In this document: piece by piece, positions 35,459 through 44,159 of the stretch
How the letters are laid out: each line of letters opens with the position of its first letter
Numbering within the stretch: the first letter of the stretch is position 1
Assembly (NCBI RefSeq): GCF_000208405.1
Contig: NC_015437.1
Location: 806,001-870,000 of the forward strand
Reading direction: 5' to 3'
DNA: 64,000 nucleotides
Origin: Selenomonas sputigena ATCC 35185
GTDB lineage: Bacteria > Bacillota > Negativicutes > Selenomonadales > Selenomonadaceae
Notes under the pieces: generated by a model
The model's database searches: none
What the model saw: the letters and a program-made list of their open reading frames with translations, nothing else
Told to the model about the DNA's origin: nothing
Program-made: the position numbers and the translations under genes

Positions 35459-35812
35459 TTGAGCAACACACCGGAAGAAATGAGTCGGGCGATCGCCAGA
35501 GCTGCGAGCGACAAGAAGGCGCAGGACATCGTCATCATGCGCATGGCGGAGCTCACGACAGCGGCGGATTATTTCATCGTCTGCTCGGCGAATACGGCGA
35601 CGCAGGTGCGCGCCATCGCCGACAATATCGAAGACGAGATGCTGGAGAAGCATGAGAAGCCGTATCTGCACAAGGAAGGCTACCGCGAGGGCGAGTGGGT
35701 TCTCCTCGACTACGGCGACTGTGTCGCGCATGTTTTCATGACGGAGAGCCGCGCGTTCTACGCTTTGGAAAGGCTATGGAGTGATGCGCCGGCAGAGCAT
35801 TATGAGGACTAG
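35459..35812 (+). CDS. rsfS: Ribosomal silencing factor RsfS
   Basis: A 117-residue Iojap/RsfS-family protein that binds L14 and blocks subunit joining when nutrients are short. Typical motifs: KKAQDIVIMRMAELTTAADYFIVCSANTATQV (in parts), EGYREGEWVLLDYGDCVAHVF, and the tail REFYxLERLW form SRAFYALERLW. The start is TTG 35459, set by AGGAGG eight bases before it. It is followed at once by cvfB. Confidence 0.95.
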   Translation: MSNTPEEMSRAIARAASDKKAQDIVIMRMAELTTAADYFIVCSANTATQVRAIADNIEDEMLEKHEKPYLHKEGYREGEWVLLDYGDCVAHVFMTESRAFYALERLWSDAPAEHYED

Positions 35813-36730
35813 ATGATGGCGGAAGAAAAGCGCAGGAAGTACGGACCGAGTACGGTCGCGAGCCTTCGCGTTGCGCGTATAAGCGAGCTTGGCGCGTTCC
35901 TCGATGCCGAGACGGGCAATACATCGGACGATATCCTGCTGCACAAGACGCAGCAGACGCGCGAAATCTCCGTCGGAGAAGAGGTCGAAGTGTTCCTCTA
36001 CCTCGATCCCAAGCATCGCCTGACGGCGAGCATGAGGACGCCGCGCATGAAGGAAGGGCAGATCGCACGGCTCACGGTCATCAACGTGAGCCGCGACGGC
36101 GCTTTTCTCGATGTCGGCGCTGAGCGCGGCATCTTTCTGCCCTACGCGGGAATGCGCGGCAGGCCGCAGATCGGCGAGGTCGTCTGGGCGAAGCTCTACA
36201 CGGACAAATCGGGAAGGCTCGCCGTGACGATGGAGGTCGAGGACGAACTGCGGCGCGCCTCGAAGCCCGCGACAGATGTGAGCGTCGGCGCTCATCTATC
36301 CGGCTCGATTTACAACATAACGGAGAGCGGCGCGTTTATTTTCACCGACGAGCGCTACATCGTGTTCGTTCCCCACAAGGACATGCGCGAGCGGCCGCGC
36401 GTGGGCGAGGAAGTCACCGTGCGCATCACCTATGTGCGCACGGACGGCAGGCTCAACGGCTCCCTGCGTGAGCCGAAGGAGAAGGCGCTCGTCACGGACG
36501 CCGAGCGCATCCTCGCCTACCTTGAGGAGCACAAGGGCAGGATGCCCTACAGCGACAAGACGACGCCTGAGATCATCAAGGCGAAGTTCCAGATCAGCAA
36601 GGCGGCGTTCAAGCGTGCTCTCGGGCATCTGCTCAAGGTGGGAAGCGTCGAGGAGAAGGATGGCTGGACGCTTCTTAAAGACGGGGCTTCGCTTGAGGAG
36701 GGCGAGGGGAAGCGCGAAAATAATCCGTGA
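35813..36730 (+). CDS. cvfB: CvfB/YitL family S1 RNA-binding protein
   Basis: A 305-residue protein with three S1-like folds (about 10-70, 75-140 and 150-220) and a C-terminal winged helix (YSDKTTPEIIKAKFQISKAAFKRALGHLLKVG, in parts). CvfB is an RNA-binding regulator in Firmicutes (virulence factor B); its target here is unknown. Motifs such as DGAFLDVGAERGIFLPYAGM and ESGAFIFTDERYIVFVPHKDM are S1 loops. ATG 35813 begins right after the rsfS stop; a second ATG follows at once. Confidence 0.85.
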   Translation: MMAEEKRRKYGPSTVASLRVARISELGAFLDAETGNTSDDILLHKTQQTREISVGEEVEVFLYLDPKHRLTASMRTPRMKEGQIARLTVINVSRDGAFLDVGAERGIFLPYAGMRGRPQIGEVVWAKLYTDKSGRLAVTMEVEDELRRASKPATDVSVGAHLSGSIYNITESGAFIFTDERYIVFVPHKDMRERPRVGEEVTVRITYVRTDGRLNGSLREPKEKALVTDAERILAYLEEHKGRMPYSDKTTPEIIKAKFQISKAAFKRALGHLLKVGSVEEKDGWTLLKDGASLEEGEGKRENNP

Positions 36731-36738
36731 TTCCCCGC
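36704..36738. repeat. Dispersed TIR element, copy G (ends only, over the cvfB stop)
   Basis: AGGGGAAGCGCGAAAATAATCCGTGATTCCCCG: both ends of the family joined, covering the last codons and stop of cvfB. It could form a short hairpin. Confidence 0.5.
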
Positions 36739-36811
36739 AAATAAAAGAAGGATTTCAGGTCTTTTTAACGAATTGTGTCTTTGAAAGTATGAAATAGGGG
36801 GCGGATTTTTC

Positions 36812-37771
36812 ATGGCAGAAGAAAAAAAGGGCATTTTGCTGGAAACCGGCACGAATGAGTTTGAAATCATCGAGTTCAACATCGGCGCTGTCGATTACGG
36901 CATCAATGTCGCGAAGGTGCGCGAAGTCATCAAGGCATCGGATTTTCCTGTGACGACGATGCCGCAGGCGCATCCGTACATCAACGGACTGTTTACCCTG
37001 CGCGGCAGGGCAGTGCCGCTCGTCGATCTGCCGCGCTGCCTCGGCGTCATGAGCGGACAGGCGGCGGGACGCTCGCAGAACATCATCGTGACGGAGATCA
37101 ACGGCTACGACATGGGATTCCTTGTCGACAATGTTTCGCGCATCCATCGCATCTCGTGGAAGAACATGGAGCCGGCGCCGGAAGTCGGCGATCAGTCGCG
37201 CGTCGTCGGTCTCGTGAAGATGGAAGGCAAGATCGTCCTTCTGCTCGACTTTGAGACGATCATGGCGGAGATCAATCCCGAGATCAATCAGAAGCTCACG
37301 ACGGTTGACGATACGACGGAGGACATCAAGCAGAAGCGCGCCACGCAGCACATCATTGTGGCGGAGGACTCGGTGCTCCTGCGCGACCTTCTCGTCAATA
37401 CGCTGCACGGTGCCGGATATACGTTCGTGCGCGATTTCGGCAATGGCGAGGAGGCGTGGAACTTCCTCAGGGGCATTGCGGAGAAGACGGAGCCTGATCA
37501 GATTTTCGAGAAGGTGCGCATCATCATCTCGGATGTCGAGATGCCGAAGATGGACGGACACCGCCTGCTGAAGCTCGTGCGCGGCGACGATCGTCTGCGT
37601 CCGATTCCGCTCATCCTATTCTCGTCGCTGATTTCCGAGGAAATGCGTCGCAAGGGCGACGACCTCGGAGCAAGTGCCCAGATTTCGAAGCCCGAGATCA
37701 ACCAGCTCATCCATACGATCGACAAGCTGATTTTCGGCATCGACACGACGGGCATGGACGACGATTTTTAA
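36812..37771 (+). CDS. cheV: Chemotaxis protein CheV (CheW-receiver fusion)
   Basis: A 319-residue protein. Residues about 15-155 are a CheW scaffold domain (FEIIEFNIGAVDYGINVAKVREVI, in parts; INGLFTLRGRAVPLVDL). Residues about 175-305 are a receiver domain with the acidic pair AEDS, phosphorylation Asp in IIISDVEMPKMDG, the SS/Thr position LFSSL and Lys in ISKPE. It couples receptors to CheA with adaptation by phosphorylation. No other chemotaxis gene lies nearby. A GGGGG stretch precedes the ATG. Implies a motile organism. Confidence 0.93.
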   Translation: MAEEKKGILLETGTNEFEIIEFNIGAVDYGINVAKVREVIKASDFPVTTMPQAHPYINGLFTLRGRAVPLVDLPRCLGVMSGQAAGRSQNIIVTEINGYDMGFLVDNVSRIHRISWKNMEPAPEVGDQSRVVGLVKMEGKIVLLLDFETIMAEINPEINQKLTTVDDTTEDIKQKRATQHIIVAEDSVLLRDLLVNTLHGAGYTFVRDFGNGEEAWNFLRGIAEKTEPDQIFEKVRIIISDVEMPKMDGHRLLKLVRGDDRLRPIPLILFSSLISEEMRRKGDDLGASAQISKPEINQLIHTIDKLIFGIDTTGMDDDF

Positions 37772-37789
37772 AAAAGGATTCTTCTTGCC

Positions 37790-37818
37790 GCAGCGCCTTC
37801 ATGGCACTGCGGCTTTTT
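37790..37818 (+). terminator. Terminator after cheV, with an IS inserted just past its T run
   Basis: GCCGCAG, loop CGCCTTCATGGCA, CTGCGGC, TTTTT. The left 13-bp direct repeat of the IS starts inside the T run. Confidence 0.85.
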
Positions 37819-37827
37819 CGTGGCAGG
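37815..37827. repeat. Left 13-bp flanking direct repeat of the IS
   Basis: TTTTCGTGGCAGG; identical to 39392-39404. Removing the IS and one copy leaves a continuous stretch from the cheV terminator to the tRNA promoter. Confidence 0.75.
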
Positions 37828-39391
37828 CGTAAATTCGCAAAGTAACTTCCGCTGATGTAAGTCTATGGGATTTAGTCTAAGAAAGCCGATAGGAGTAAGT
37901 GCGAGAAGCATCAGAATTTGTATGCAATGGATGACCTGAGCACAATATCGTCTTAAAAGCGACCGAACCATAAGGGATAAGCTAGAAAGAAGGACATGCT
38001 TCGCACTCCGAAAAGCGAGGCTTTTCAGAGTAAGTTCCACCCTGGCGGGATTTACTATGAGAAAGATGTGCAGCGCAAGATCAGCCCTTTAGAAGTCTAG
38101 GAGACTGCACGACATCTTCCGGCGCAACATACGAGATGCCCAAAAGAGCAGCCAGTTCCTCGGAAAAAGCGAACGTAAACATCTCATAGGGAGACTTGCC
38201 GCTGTAAATGTTGCGACGGACGCCATTGATGTGCGAAAAAATCAAATTGACGGTATCCTGTGTGAAATGGTCGAAAGAAGACCCCTTCGGCACAATATCG
38301 CGAAAAAGCGTGTGATTCTTCTCAATTTGCGCCTTCTGGTAAGACTGCATGGGATCGCAGAAAAAAAGGCAGGCCTCCTTTTCCCCCTCAAGATTGTTCT
38401 CAAAGGCGAAAACATCGGAGAACTCTCCACCGTTGTCCGTAAGCATCACGGGCATAAGGGCAGGAAAAGCAAAACCGCCTGCAGTCAAAGTTCGTTTGAC
38501 CTCTTGGAACTTCAAGGCAGCCTGCACAGCCGTCTTGTTTTCGAGCAGAAGCCCGAACATGAAATTGAACGCAGTGAAGTGGACGGTGAGGATGACTTTG
38601 CCGCCTGAAACTCCGATAACGGTATCAAGCTGCGTATGTGCGCTAAGCCCTTCCCGTTCCATATGAGCGAGGAAATCCGCATAGGTGCGTTCCTTCTTTA
38701 TGGCAGAAGGAACGACATCCGCCCGCTTCTTTTTGCGAGGCTTGAACTTTACGGCGCGTGGAAGGTGAATCTTGGAAGCCGAATAATATCCCTTGGAAAA
38801 ATGCCGATAAACTGTGCTGAGAGACACATTGAGCTCTGGGTGAGAAGCGACGATATGATAAATGTGCTGCCCCTTCTCAATGCAAGAGGAAATGATGCGA
38901 TCCTGCTTGTAAAAAGACGCACGGTTCAACGGAATGCCTTCGCGTGCATCGTGCAGGAGCGCTTCGTATTCGGCATGTGCCTGCGGAGCGACATAGAGAA
39001 GGCGGAGGAAGCGGCAGTTAGCAGAACGGCGCTTGGGGCAGGCGTTGCAGACGAAGGGTGCCTTTTCGAGCAAGGGGCAGAGTTCGTCTGTTTGCACGAA
39101 CGCATTGCGGTGCTCTTTGCGATGTCGCTTCACTTCGTAAGATATGGTGGTAGGATCTTTCTGAACGAGCAGGGCGATCGCCTTGAAGGACAATCCCCTG
39201 TCGAGCCCGTTCATGATTTCCTGGCGGTCTTGTGCAGTAAGGTGCTTGTTCTTCTTGTTGTTGTCTGCTTGCTTCATGATGACAGCCTCCTTTGTGTAGA
39301 GAGATTTCTCACACTAAATTCAGCCATAAATTCTTCTCAGAGTAAATCCCGTTAGTGACCTATTATGTGGGATTTACTTTGGAAATTTACC
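37828..39391 (-). mobile_element. IS30-like insertion sequence
   Basis: About 1564 bp. The ends are related inverted repeats: CGTAAATTCGCAAAGTAA at the left and, read inward from the right, GGTAAATTTCCAAAGTAA (15 of 18 match). Flanking TTTTCGTGGCAGG is present on both sides (37815-37827 and 39392-39404) and reads as a target duplication. Behind each end is a dyad of the type GTAAATCCC ... GGGATTTAC, and a third similar dyad lies at 38032-38060. The stretch 37828-38080 holds no other gene. Confidence 0.82.
38081..39277 (-). CDS. IS30 family transposase
   Basis: A 398-residue transposase with no break in frame. The N-terminus is a helix-turn-helix (HLTAQDRQEIMNGLDRGLSFKAIALLVQKDPTTISYEVKRH, in parts) followed by a Cys-rich stretch (CNACPKRRSANCRF). 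The DDE core is visible: TQLDTVIGVSGGKV (first Asp), MLTDNGGEFSD (second Asp), and AQIEKNHTLFRDIVPKG (Glu). It makes the cuts and strand transfer for the element. Its intact frame suggests recent arrival or possible activity. Confidence 0.92.
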   Translation of the reverse strand: MKQADNNKKNKHLTAQDRQEIMNGLDRGLSFKAIALLVQKDPTTISYEVKRHRKEHRNAFVQTDELCPLLEKAPFVCNACPKRRSANCRFLRLLYVAPQAHAEYEALLHDAREGIPLNRASFYKQDRIISSCIEKGQHIYHIVASHPELNVSLSTVYRHFSKGYYSASKIHLPRAVKFKPRKKKRADVVPSAIKKERTYADFLAHMEREGLSAHTQLDTVIGVSGGKVILTVHFTAFNFMFGLLLENKTAVQAALKFQEVKRTLTAGGFAFPALMPVMLTDNGGEFSDVFAFENNLEGEKEACLFFCDPMQSYQKAQIEKNHTLFRDIVPKGSSFDHFTQDTVNLIFSHINGVRRNIYSGKSPYEMFTFAFSEELAALLGISYVAPEDVVQSPRLLKG

Positions 39392-39404
39392 TTTTCGTGG
39401 CAGG
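39392..39404. repeat. Right 13-bp flanking direct repeat of the IS
   Basis: TTTTCGTGGCAGG, identical to the left flank. Confidence 0.75.
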
Positions 39405-39427
39405 GAAAAGAAATTTTCGCAAATCCC

Positions 39428-39456
39428 TTGCAAAGCCATGACGTATCGTGTATAAT
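39428..39456 (+). promoter_or_regulatory. Promoter of the tRNA pair
   Basis: TTGCAA (39428-39433), 17 bases, TATAAT (39451-39456). Confidence 0.75.
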
Positions 39457-39473
39457 CCTATTGTTGTCGATTT

Positions 39474-39549
39474 GCTGATGTAGCTCAGTCGGCAGAGCGT
39501 ATCCTTGGTAAGGATAAGGTCACCGGTTCAATCCCGGTCATCAGCTCCA
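39474..39549 (+). tRNA. tRNA-Thr (anticodon GGT)
   Basis: All stems close: acceptor GCTGATG / CATCAGC, D arm GCTC/GAGC, anticodon stem TATCC / GGATA with loop TTGGTAA, T arm ACCGG TTCAATC CCGGT, and encoded CCA. 76 bases. Confidence 0.95.
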
Positions 39550-39558
39550 TCATAATAG

Positions 39559-39635
39559 GGCGGCATAGCTCAGTTGGCTAGAGCATGCGGTTCATACCCG
39601 CAGTGTCCGGAGTTCGAATCTCTGTGCCGCCACCA
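39559..39635 (+). tRNA. tRNA-Met (anticodon CAT)
   Basis: Acceptor GGCGGCA / TGCCGCC, D arm GCTC/GAGC, anticodon stem TGCGG / CCGCA with loop TTCATAC, T arm with TTCGAAT, encoded CCA. 77 bases. It lacks the initiator features, so it is an elongator; a lysidine-modified tRNA-Ile2 cannot be fully excluded by eye. Confidence 0.9.
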
Positions 39636-39643
39636 TTTTTTAA

Positions 39644-39663
39644 CCCCTGCGAGGGGTTTTTGT
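39644..39663 (+). terminator. Terminator after the tRNAs
   Basis: CCCCTGCGAGGGG followed by TTTTTGTT. Confidence 0.8.
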
Positions 39664-39744
39664 TATGTTGGCCAGTTGCGAGATGAAGGCTAGTTGTATA
39701 ATGAAAGCGGAGACTAGAAACGGATTTGTCTGCTTCCATTGGAC

Positions 39745-39772
39745 TTGACTTCTTAAATTTTCGTGGTAAAAT
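39745..39772 (+). promoter_or_regulatory. Promoter of rplM-rpsI
   Basis: TTGACT (39745-39750), 16 bases, TAAAAT (39767-39772). Confidence 0.75.
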
Positions 39773-39777
39773 ACTTC

Positions 39778-39850
39778 TGTATGAGTCGTAGCAAGCGCAT
39801 CCATTAGCCCCGGAGCGCCGGCAGGCCATCATTCATGAAAATAATGCATT
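39778..39850 (+). ncRNA. Candidate L13 leader
   Basis: The untranslated stretch before rplM contains GCAAGCGCATCC, a GC-rich stem around CCGGAGCGCCGG, and a possible AATGC/GCATT pairing. Size and place fit the L13 leader class of Firmicutes, seen by eye only. Confidence 0.45.
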
Positions 39851-39874
39851 GCAATAGGTTGAGGGAGGATTCGC

Positions 39875-40315
39875 ATGAAGACGACATTTATGGCGAATGC
39901 AGCGAATATCGAGCGCAAGTGGTATGTTGTCGATGCTGCCGGCCAGACAGTAGGACGTTTGGCGGCGGAAGTCGCCAAGGTGCTTCGCGGCAAGAACAAG
40001 CCGACCTTCACGCCGCATGTTGACACGGGTGATTTCGTCATTGTGATCAACGCGGAGAAGGCGGTCTTTACAGGCAAGAAACTCACGGATAAGATGTACT
40101 TCCGTCATTCCGGATATCCGGGTGGCACGACGTTCACAGCGGCAGGGAAGCTCATGGAGAACGCTCCGGAGAAGGTCATTGAGAAAGCGGTGCGCGGCAT
40201 GTTGCCGAAGAATCGCCTCGGTGCACAGATGTACCGCAAGCTCAATGTCTATGCTGGTTCTGAACATCCCCATGCAGCGCAGAAGCCTGAAGTGCTCGCG
40301 TTCGACATCCGTTGA
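39875..40315 (+). CDS. rplM: 50S ribosomal protein L13
   Basis: A 146-residue L13. It opens [21 protein letters not shown], has [37 protein letters not shown], the [19 protein letters not shown] stretch and a C-terminal [23 protein letters not shown] precedes ATG 39875. Binds early in 50S assembly. Paired with rpsI, 25 bases downstream. Confidence 0.98.
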   Translation: MKTTFMANAANIERKWYVVDAAGQTVGRLAAEVAKVLRGKNKPTFTPHVDTGDFVIVINAEKAVFTGKKLTDKMYFRHSGYPGGTTFTAAGKLMENAPEKVIEKAVRGMLPKNRLGAQMYRKLNVYAGSEHPHAAQKPEVLAFDIR

Positions 40316-40340
40316 TTTCTGGAAGGAGGAGCTTTAATCC

Positions 40341-40733
40341 ATGGCATTAGTCAGCTATTACGGCACAGGTCGCAGAAAGACCTCGGTCGCTCGCGTTCGC
40401 TTGGTTCCCGGTGACGGCAAAGTCACAATCAACGGTCGCGACATGGAAGAGTATTTCGGTCTCAAGACGCTTGAACTCATCGTTCGTCAGCCGCTGAATC
40501 TCACTGATACGGTGGACAAGTACGATGTCATTGCCAACGTCAAGGGCGGCGGTGCGTCGGGCCAGGCAGGTGCAATTCGCCACGGCATCACGCGTGCTCT
40601 GATGGAACTCGATGGAGAACTCCGTCCTGCATTGAAGAAGGCAGGTTTTGTCACGCGTGACCCGCGTGAGAAGGAGCGCCGCAAGTACGGTCTCAAAAAA
40701 GCCCGCAAGGCTTCGCAGTTCTCGAAGCGTTAA
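40341..40733 (+). CDS. rpsI: 30S ribosomal protein S9
   Basis: A 130-residue S9 with [16 protein letters not shown] at the N-terminus, [19 protein letters not shown] in the middle and the basic C-terminal tail [17 protein letters not shown] that reaches the P-site tRNA. GGAAGGAGG precedes the ATG. Last gene of the pair, followed by a terminator. Confidence 0.98.
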   Translation: MALVSYYGTGRRKTSVARVRLVPGDGKVTINGRDMEEYFGLKTLELIVRQPLNLTDTVDKYDVIANVKGGGASGQAGAIRHGITRALMELDGELRPALKKAGFVTRDPREKERRKYGLKKARKASQFSKR

Positions 40734-40759
40734 GCAGCAAGAACCGAATAGAAAGTTAC

Positions 40760-40795
40760 AAAAGCCCGTCAGTCCAGTGCTGGCGGGCTTTTTTG
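40760..40795 (+). terminator. Terminator after rpsI
   Basis: AAAGCCCGTCAG, loop TCCAGTG, CTGGCGGGCTTTTTT. The following 40796-40999 holds no gene; TATAAT at 40916-40921 is a possible -10 for the next gene, with no clear -35. Confidence 0.9.
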
Positions 40796-40999
40796 CTTAT
40801 CTCGGCGTGCTGAAGCTGCCGTAAGATTGACAAAATATGTTAATTTTCGGGCTGAAAGTTACATACAAGTTACAAAGGTTTTCATGGTACGAGGCGGATG
40901 CTTTTGAAATCCAAGTATAATGTGTGTGCAGCAGGAAAGAATGAAACGGAAGGCGAATAGGCAAAGAAGGGATAGGGCGATGATGGCGGAGGTGCAGGT

Positions 41000-42658
41000 A
41001 TGGGCGTAAAGGACATGGGCCAGAGGCTCTGCCGGTCGGTGCAGGGCGGCTATCAGCGTTTTCGCACAGCGATGATTCTTGATGTTGTACTGTTTGTTTG
41101 CGTGGGTGTGCTTACATACTGCCATGTGTATGAGATACAAGATTGGTATACGGAGGAGATTGGCTGCGCGGCGGCAGCGGCGGCGATCGGCTGCATCTTC
41201 GCGGCTGCCCTGCGACTTTTCTTGGAGCGGCGCGGACAGGAGCGGCATGGCTTCGAGGTGCTGCTGCCGGTTGTCGTATTTGTGTTTTTCTTCATTCTTG
41301 TGCAGGGACATGCTTGGACGGATCCCTATATTCTGCTCAAGACGGCAGGGCCAGCGCTTGTTTTTGCTTCTGTCGGTCTTTACTGCCTTGAGTCGCAGAA
41401 CGAAGGCGAGGAGCCGGCACTTGCTGTGTTTTTTGCAATCTCTAAGGCATGGCTTGTCGGCACTCTTTTGATCGTGTCTCTCAGTACATGCTTGACGGCG
41501 TTCGATTCACTGCTTTTTTCTTTGGAAGGCAGATTGCATACGACGCTGTATTTTCTCATTGCAGAGTTCTCTTTTCTTTTTATCGGGATGCAGGTCTTTC
41601 TCGCGAGCTTGCCTGAGCAGGGGAAAAACATGGGGACGCCCGCGCTCTTTCGCGCTCTCCTCATGCGCGTGCTTTGGCCCGTCTATTTGATTCTGCTCGC
41701 GATTCTCTATCTCTATGTGGCAAAGATCATCTATGGTTGGGCGATACCCGTCGGTATGATGAATTGGTTTGCCTCGCTGGCTCTTCTAGCCTTTAGCGTG
41801 TTTTTCTTCTGCTTTGCGAATGATGCACGCTATTTGCTGCTACGGCATTTCCTGCGCTGGGGTCTTTTGCTCTTTCTGCCGATTCTTGCGGTGCAGGCTA
41901 TCGCTGTTTGGCAGCGAGTCGAGCCGTACGGCCTGACGGTGCTGCGCTATACGTCGATCCTCTGCACGATTTTTGGTATCTTTTTGCTCGTGCTTGCTTT
42001 CCTGCGCCGCTCGCCACGTCCGGCGTTTCTTGTCTTGGCACTCATGATTGCCGCATTCACGCTGACGCCGCTCAATATCGTCGATGTGCCGCTTCGCACG
42101 CAGGAAGCGCGCCTTTGGGGCGTGCTTGAGGAAAACGACATGCTGCAGGATGGCGAAGTCGTGGAAAATCCCGCACTTGCTGAAGGGGCGCGTGACAGGC
42201 TCTTGAGCGCTTCGGAGTATCTGACCGATCAGAAGAAGACGTCGTTTCTCGAAACGCCGGGCATGCGTGAGACGCTTGCGAAACTGCGTGGGATGCAGAA
42301 GAGGGAAAAAACTACCGAATGGTTCGAGTTTCAAGCGGAAAATCCTGTCTGCATTCCTGTAGATGGTTGGAAGAAAGCTTATCGGATTGACAATCCTGCT
42401 GTGGAGGATGGCGTGATTTTCGTGGACAAGGGGGACGGAACAAAGGAACGATTCGATGTTTCTGTGTATCTCGAGGAGCTTTTGGCATACGCGCACAAGG
42501 AGGATGCGAGAGGAACGGGAAAATTCACGCAGGAGCTTAGAATAGATATAGATGAAAACACTTGTCTTTGGCTGTATGATGTCGGCTTGTCCGTCCGCAG
42601 CCATAAGGGCAGAGAGGATATAACGGCGCAAATCAAGGGTGTGCTTTTGAAGCGCTAG
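41000..42658 (+). CDS. DUF4153-type polytopic membrane protein
   Basis: A 552-residue protein with about ten hydrophobic segments in the first 360 residues, then a soluble C-terminal part. The LTPLNIVDVPLRTQEARLWGVLEEN stretch after the last helix resembles DUF4153 proteins, in which a similar Asn-x-x-x-x-Ser/Pro...Gln motif recurs. Function unknown. GGAGGTGCAG precedes ATG 41000. It is followed 28 bases on by a MATE transporter, possibly in one transcript. Confidence 0.75.
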   Translation: MGVKDMGQRLCRSVQGGYQRFRTAMILDVVLFVCVGVLTYCHVYEIQDWYTEEIGCAAAAAAIGCIFAAALRLFLERRGQERHGFEVLLPVVVFVFFFILVQGHAWTDPYILLKTAGPALVFASVGLYCLESQNEGEEPALAVFFAISKAWLVGTLLIVSLSTCLTAFDSLLFSLEGRLHTTLYFLIAEFSFLFIGMQVFLASLPEQGKNMGTPALFRALLMRVLWPVYLILLAILYLYVAKIIYGWAIPVGMMNWFASLALLAFSVFFFCFANDARYLLLRHFLRWGLLLFLPILAVQAIAVWQRVEPYGLTVLRYTSILCTIFGIFLLVLAFLRRSPRPAFLVLALMIAAFTLTPLNIVDVPLRTQEARLWGVLEENDMLQDGEVVENPALAEGARDRLLSASEYLTDQKKTSFLETPGMRETLAKLRGMQKREKTTEWFEFQAENPVCIPVDGWKKAYRIDNPAVEDGVIFVDKGDGTKERFDVSVYLEELLAYAHKEDARGTGKFTQELRIDIDENTCLWLYDVGLSVRSHKGREDITAQIKGVLLKR

Positions 42659-42686
42659 GCTGCGACAAGGGAAAGAAGGAAGTTTT

Positions 42687-44051
42687 TTGCTGGGGATTCA
42701 TCGAAGAGAAATCAATATGCTTGAAGGTTCGCTTTGGGATAAGATCATCGTCTTTGCCCTGCCCATCGCTTTGACGGGCATTTTGGAGCAGATGTTCAAT
42801 GCGGCGGACGTCGCGGTGCTCGGGCGCTTCGTCGGGACGGAGGCGATGGCGGCAGTCGGCAACAACGTGCCCATTGTCGGACTCATTGTGACGTTCTTTC
42901 TCGGACTTTCTCTCGGCGCCAATGTCGTCATCGCACAGTACATCGGCGCACGTCGCCTCAAGGAGGCGAGCCGTGCCGTCCATACGGCTCTTGCACTTTC
43001 GATCCTTGCAGGCATAGGTGTGGCCTTGCTGGGCGAGCTTTTCGCTGCGCCATTGCTTTCCCTGCTTGACGTGCCCGATGCCGTCATGCCGCTGGCGGAG
43101 CTTTACCTGCGCGTATTTCTTGTAGGAATGCCCTTTATGAGCGTCTATAATTTTGCTTCGGCGATCCTCCGAAGTCATGGCGATACGGGCACGCCGCTCA
43201 TCGCGCTCCTGGCGGCGAGCGCTCTCAACGTCGTCCTTGACTTGGGCTTCGTGCTTGTCCTGGGACTGGGCACTGACGGCGTGGCGTGGGGCACGGTGCT
43301 CTCGTATCTCGTGGCGGCATCCCTGCTCATCCGTGCCTTGCGCCGTGAAGAGGGTGTCCTGCGGCTCGACTTTCGTCTCCTGCGCGTGCGCCGTCACCAT
43401 GCGAAGCGCATCTTCGTCATCGGCATGCCCGCCGCCGTGCAGGGCATGGTTTTCTGCTTTGCGAACCTCGTCATTCAGGCGGCTTTGAACAGTCTCGGCG
43501 CGGAGGTCATGGCGGCGTCTGCGGCGGCATTCACGATCGAGATCAACATGTACTGTGTGATCGCGGCCTTTCAGCAGGCGTGTACGACCTTCGTCAGCCA
43601 GAACTACGGTGCGGGAAATCTGCCGCGCTGCCGCGAGGTCACACGCTGGAGTCTTCGCCTGAATATCGTCGCCATGCTCGTTCTCGGCGCACTCATACTT
43701 CTCTTCATGCGCCCGCTGCTGCGCATCTTTAACGGCGATCCTGCCGTTGTCGAGATCGGCGTCATACGCATCGTCTACGTCGTCGTACCCGAGATTCTTG
43801 CCGTATTCATCGACATTTTCTCCGGCTCGATGCGTGGCTATGGCTACTCTCTGATGCCGGCTATCGTCACGCTCGTTTGTATCTGCGGCGTGCGCCTCTC
43901 GTGGGTCTGGCTCGTCTTCCCGCATCGTCCGACGTTCGAGACGCTCATGATCATCTATCCGATCAGTTGGGCGGTGACATCGCTGTGCCTCTATTTTTTG
44001 TATCGTTTCTACCTCAAGCATTTGAAGGTGATGTGCATCCGACCAGAGTGA
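42687..44051 (+). CDS. MATE family efflux transporter
   Basis: A 454-residue protein with about twelve membrane helices in two similar halves. The N-terminal EGSLWDKIIVFALPIALTGILEQMFNAADVAVLG is the NorM/DinF-type MATE signature, and the second half repeats it around KRIFVIGMPAAVQGM. It would expel drugs or cations with Na+ or H+ entry. TTG 42687 keeps the REIN stretch often found before EGS in the family; ATG 42717 is an alternative. AAGGAAG is upstream. Confidence 0.9.
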   Translation: MLGIHRREINMLEGSLWDKIIVFALPIALTGILEQMFNAADVAVLGRFVGTEAMAAVGNNVPIVGLIVTFFLGLSLGANVVIAQYIGARRLKEASRAVHTALALSILAGIGVALLGELFAAPLLSLLDVPDAVMPLAELYLRVFLVGMPFMSVYNFASAILRSHGDTGTPLIALLAASALNVVLDLGFVLVLGLGTDGVAWGTVLSYLVAASLLIRALRREEGVLRLDFRLLRVRRHHAKRIFVIGMPAAVQGMVFCFANLVIQAALNSLGAEVMAASAAAFTIEINMYCVIAAFQQACTTFVSQNYGAGNLPRCREVTRWSLRLNIVAMLVLGALILLFMRPLLRIFNGDPAVVEIGVIRIVYVVVPEILAVFIDIFSGSMRGYGYSLMPAIVTLVCICGVRLSWVWLVFPHRPTFETLMIIYPISWAVTSLCLYFLYRFYLKHLKVMCIRPE

Positions 44052-44159
44052 GCGCTGTCTTCGTCATATAAAATGTCGGGTTTGCAGGTCATCCATGATA
44101 TAATTCACTTGTAAGAGTTTGTGTCACGGTCAAGAGGTCTGTCAGAATAGGAGGTCTTC

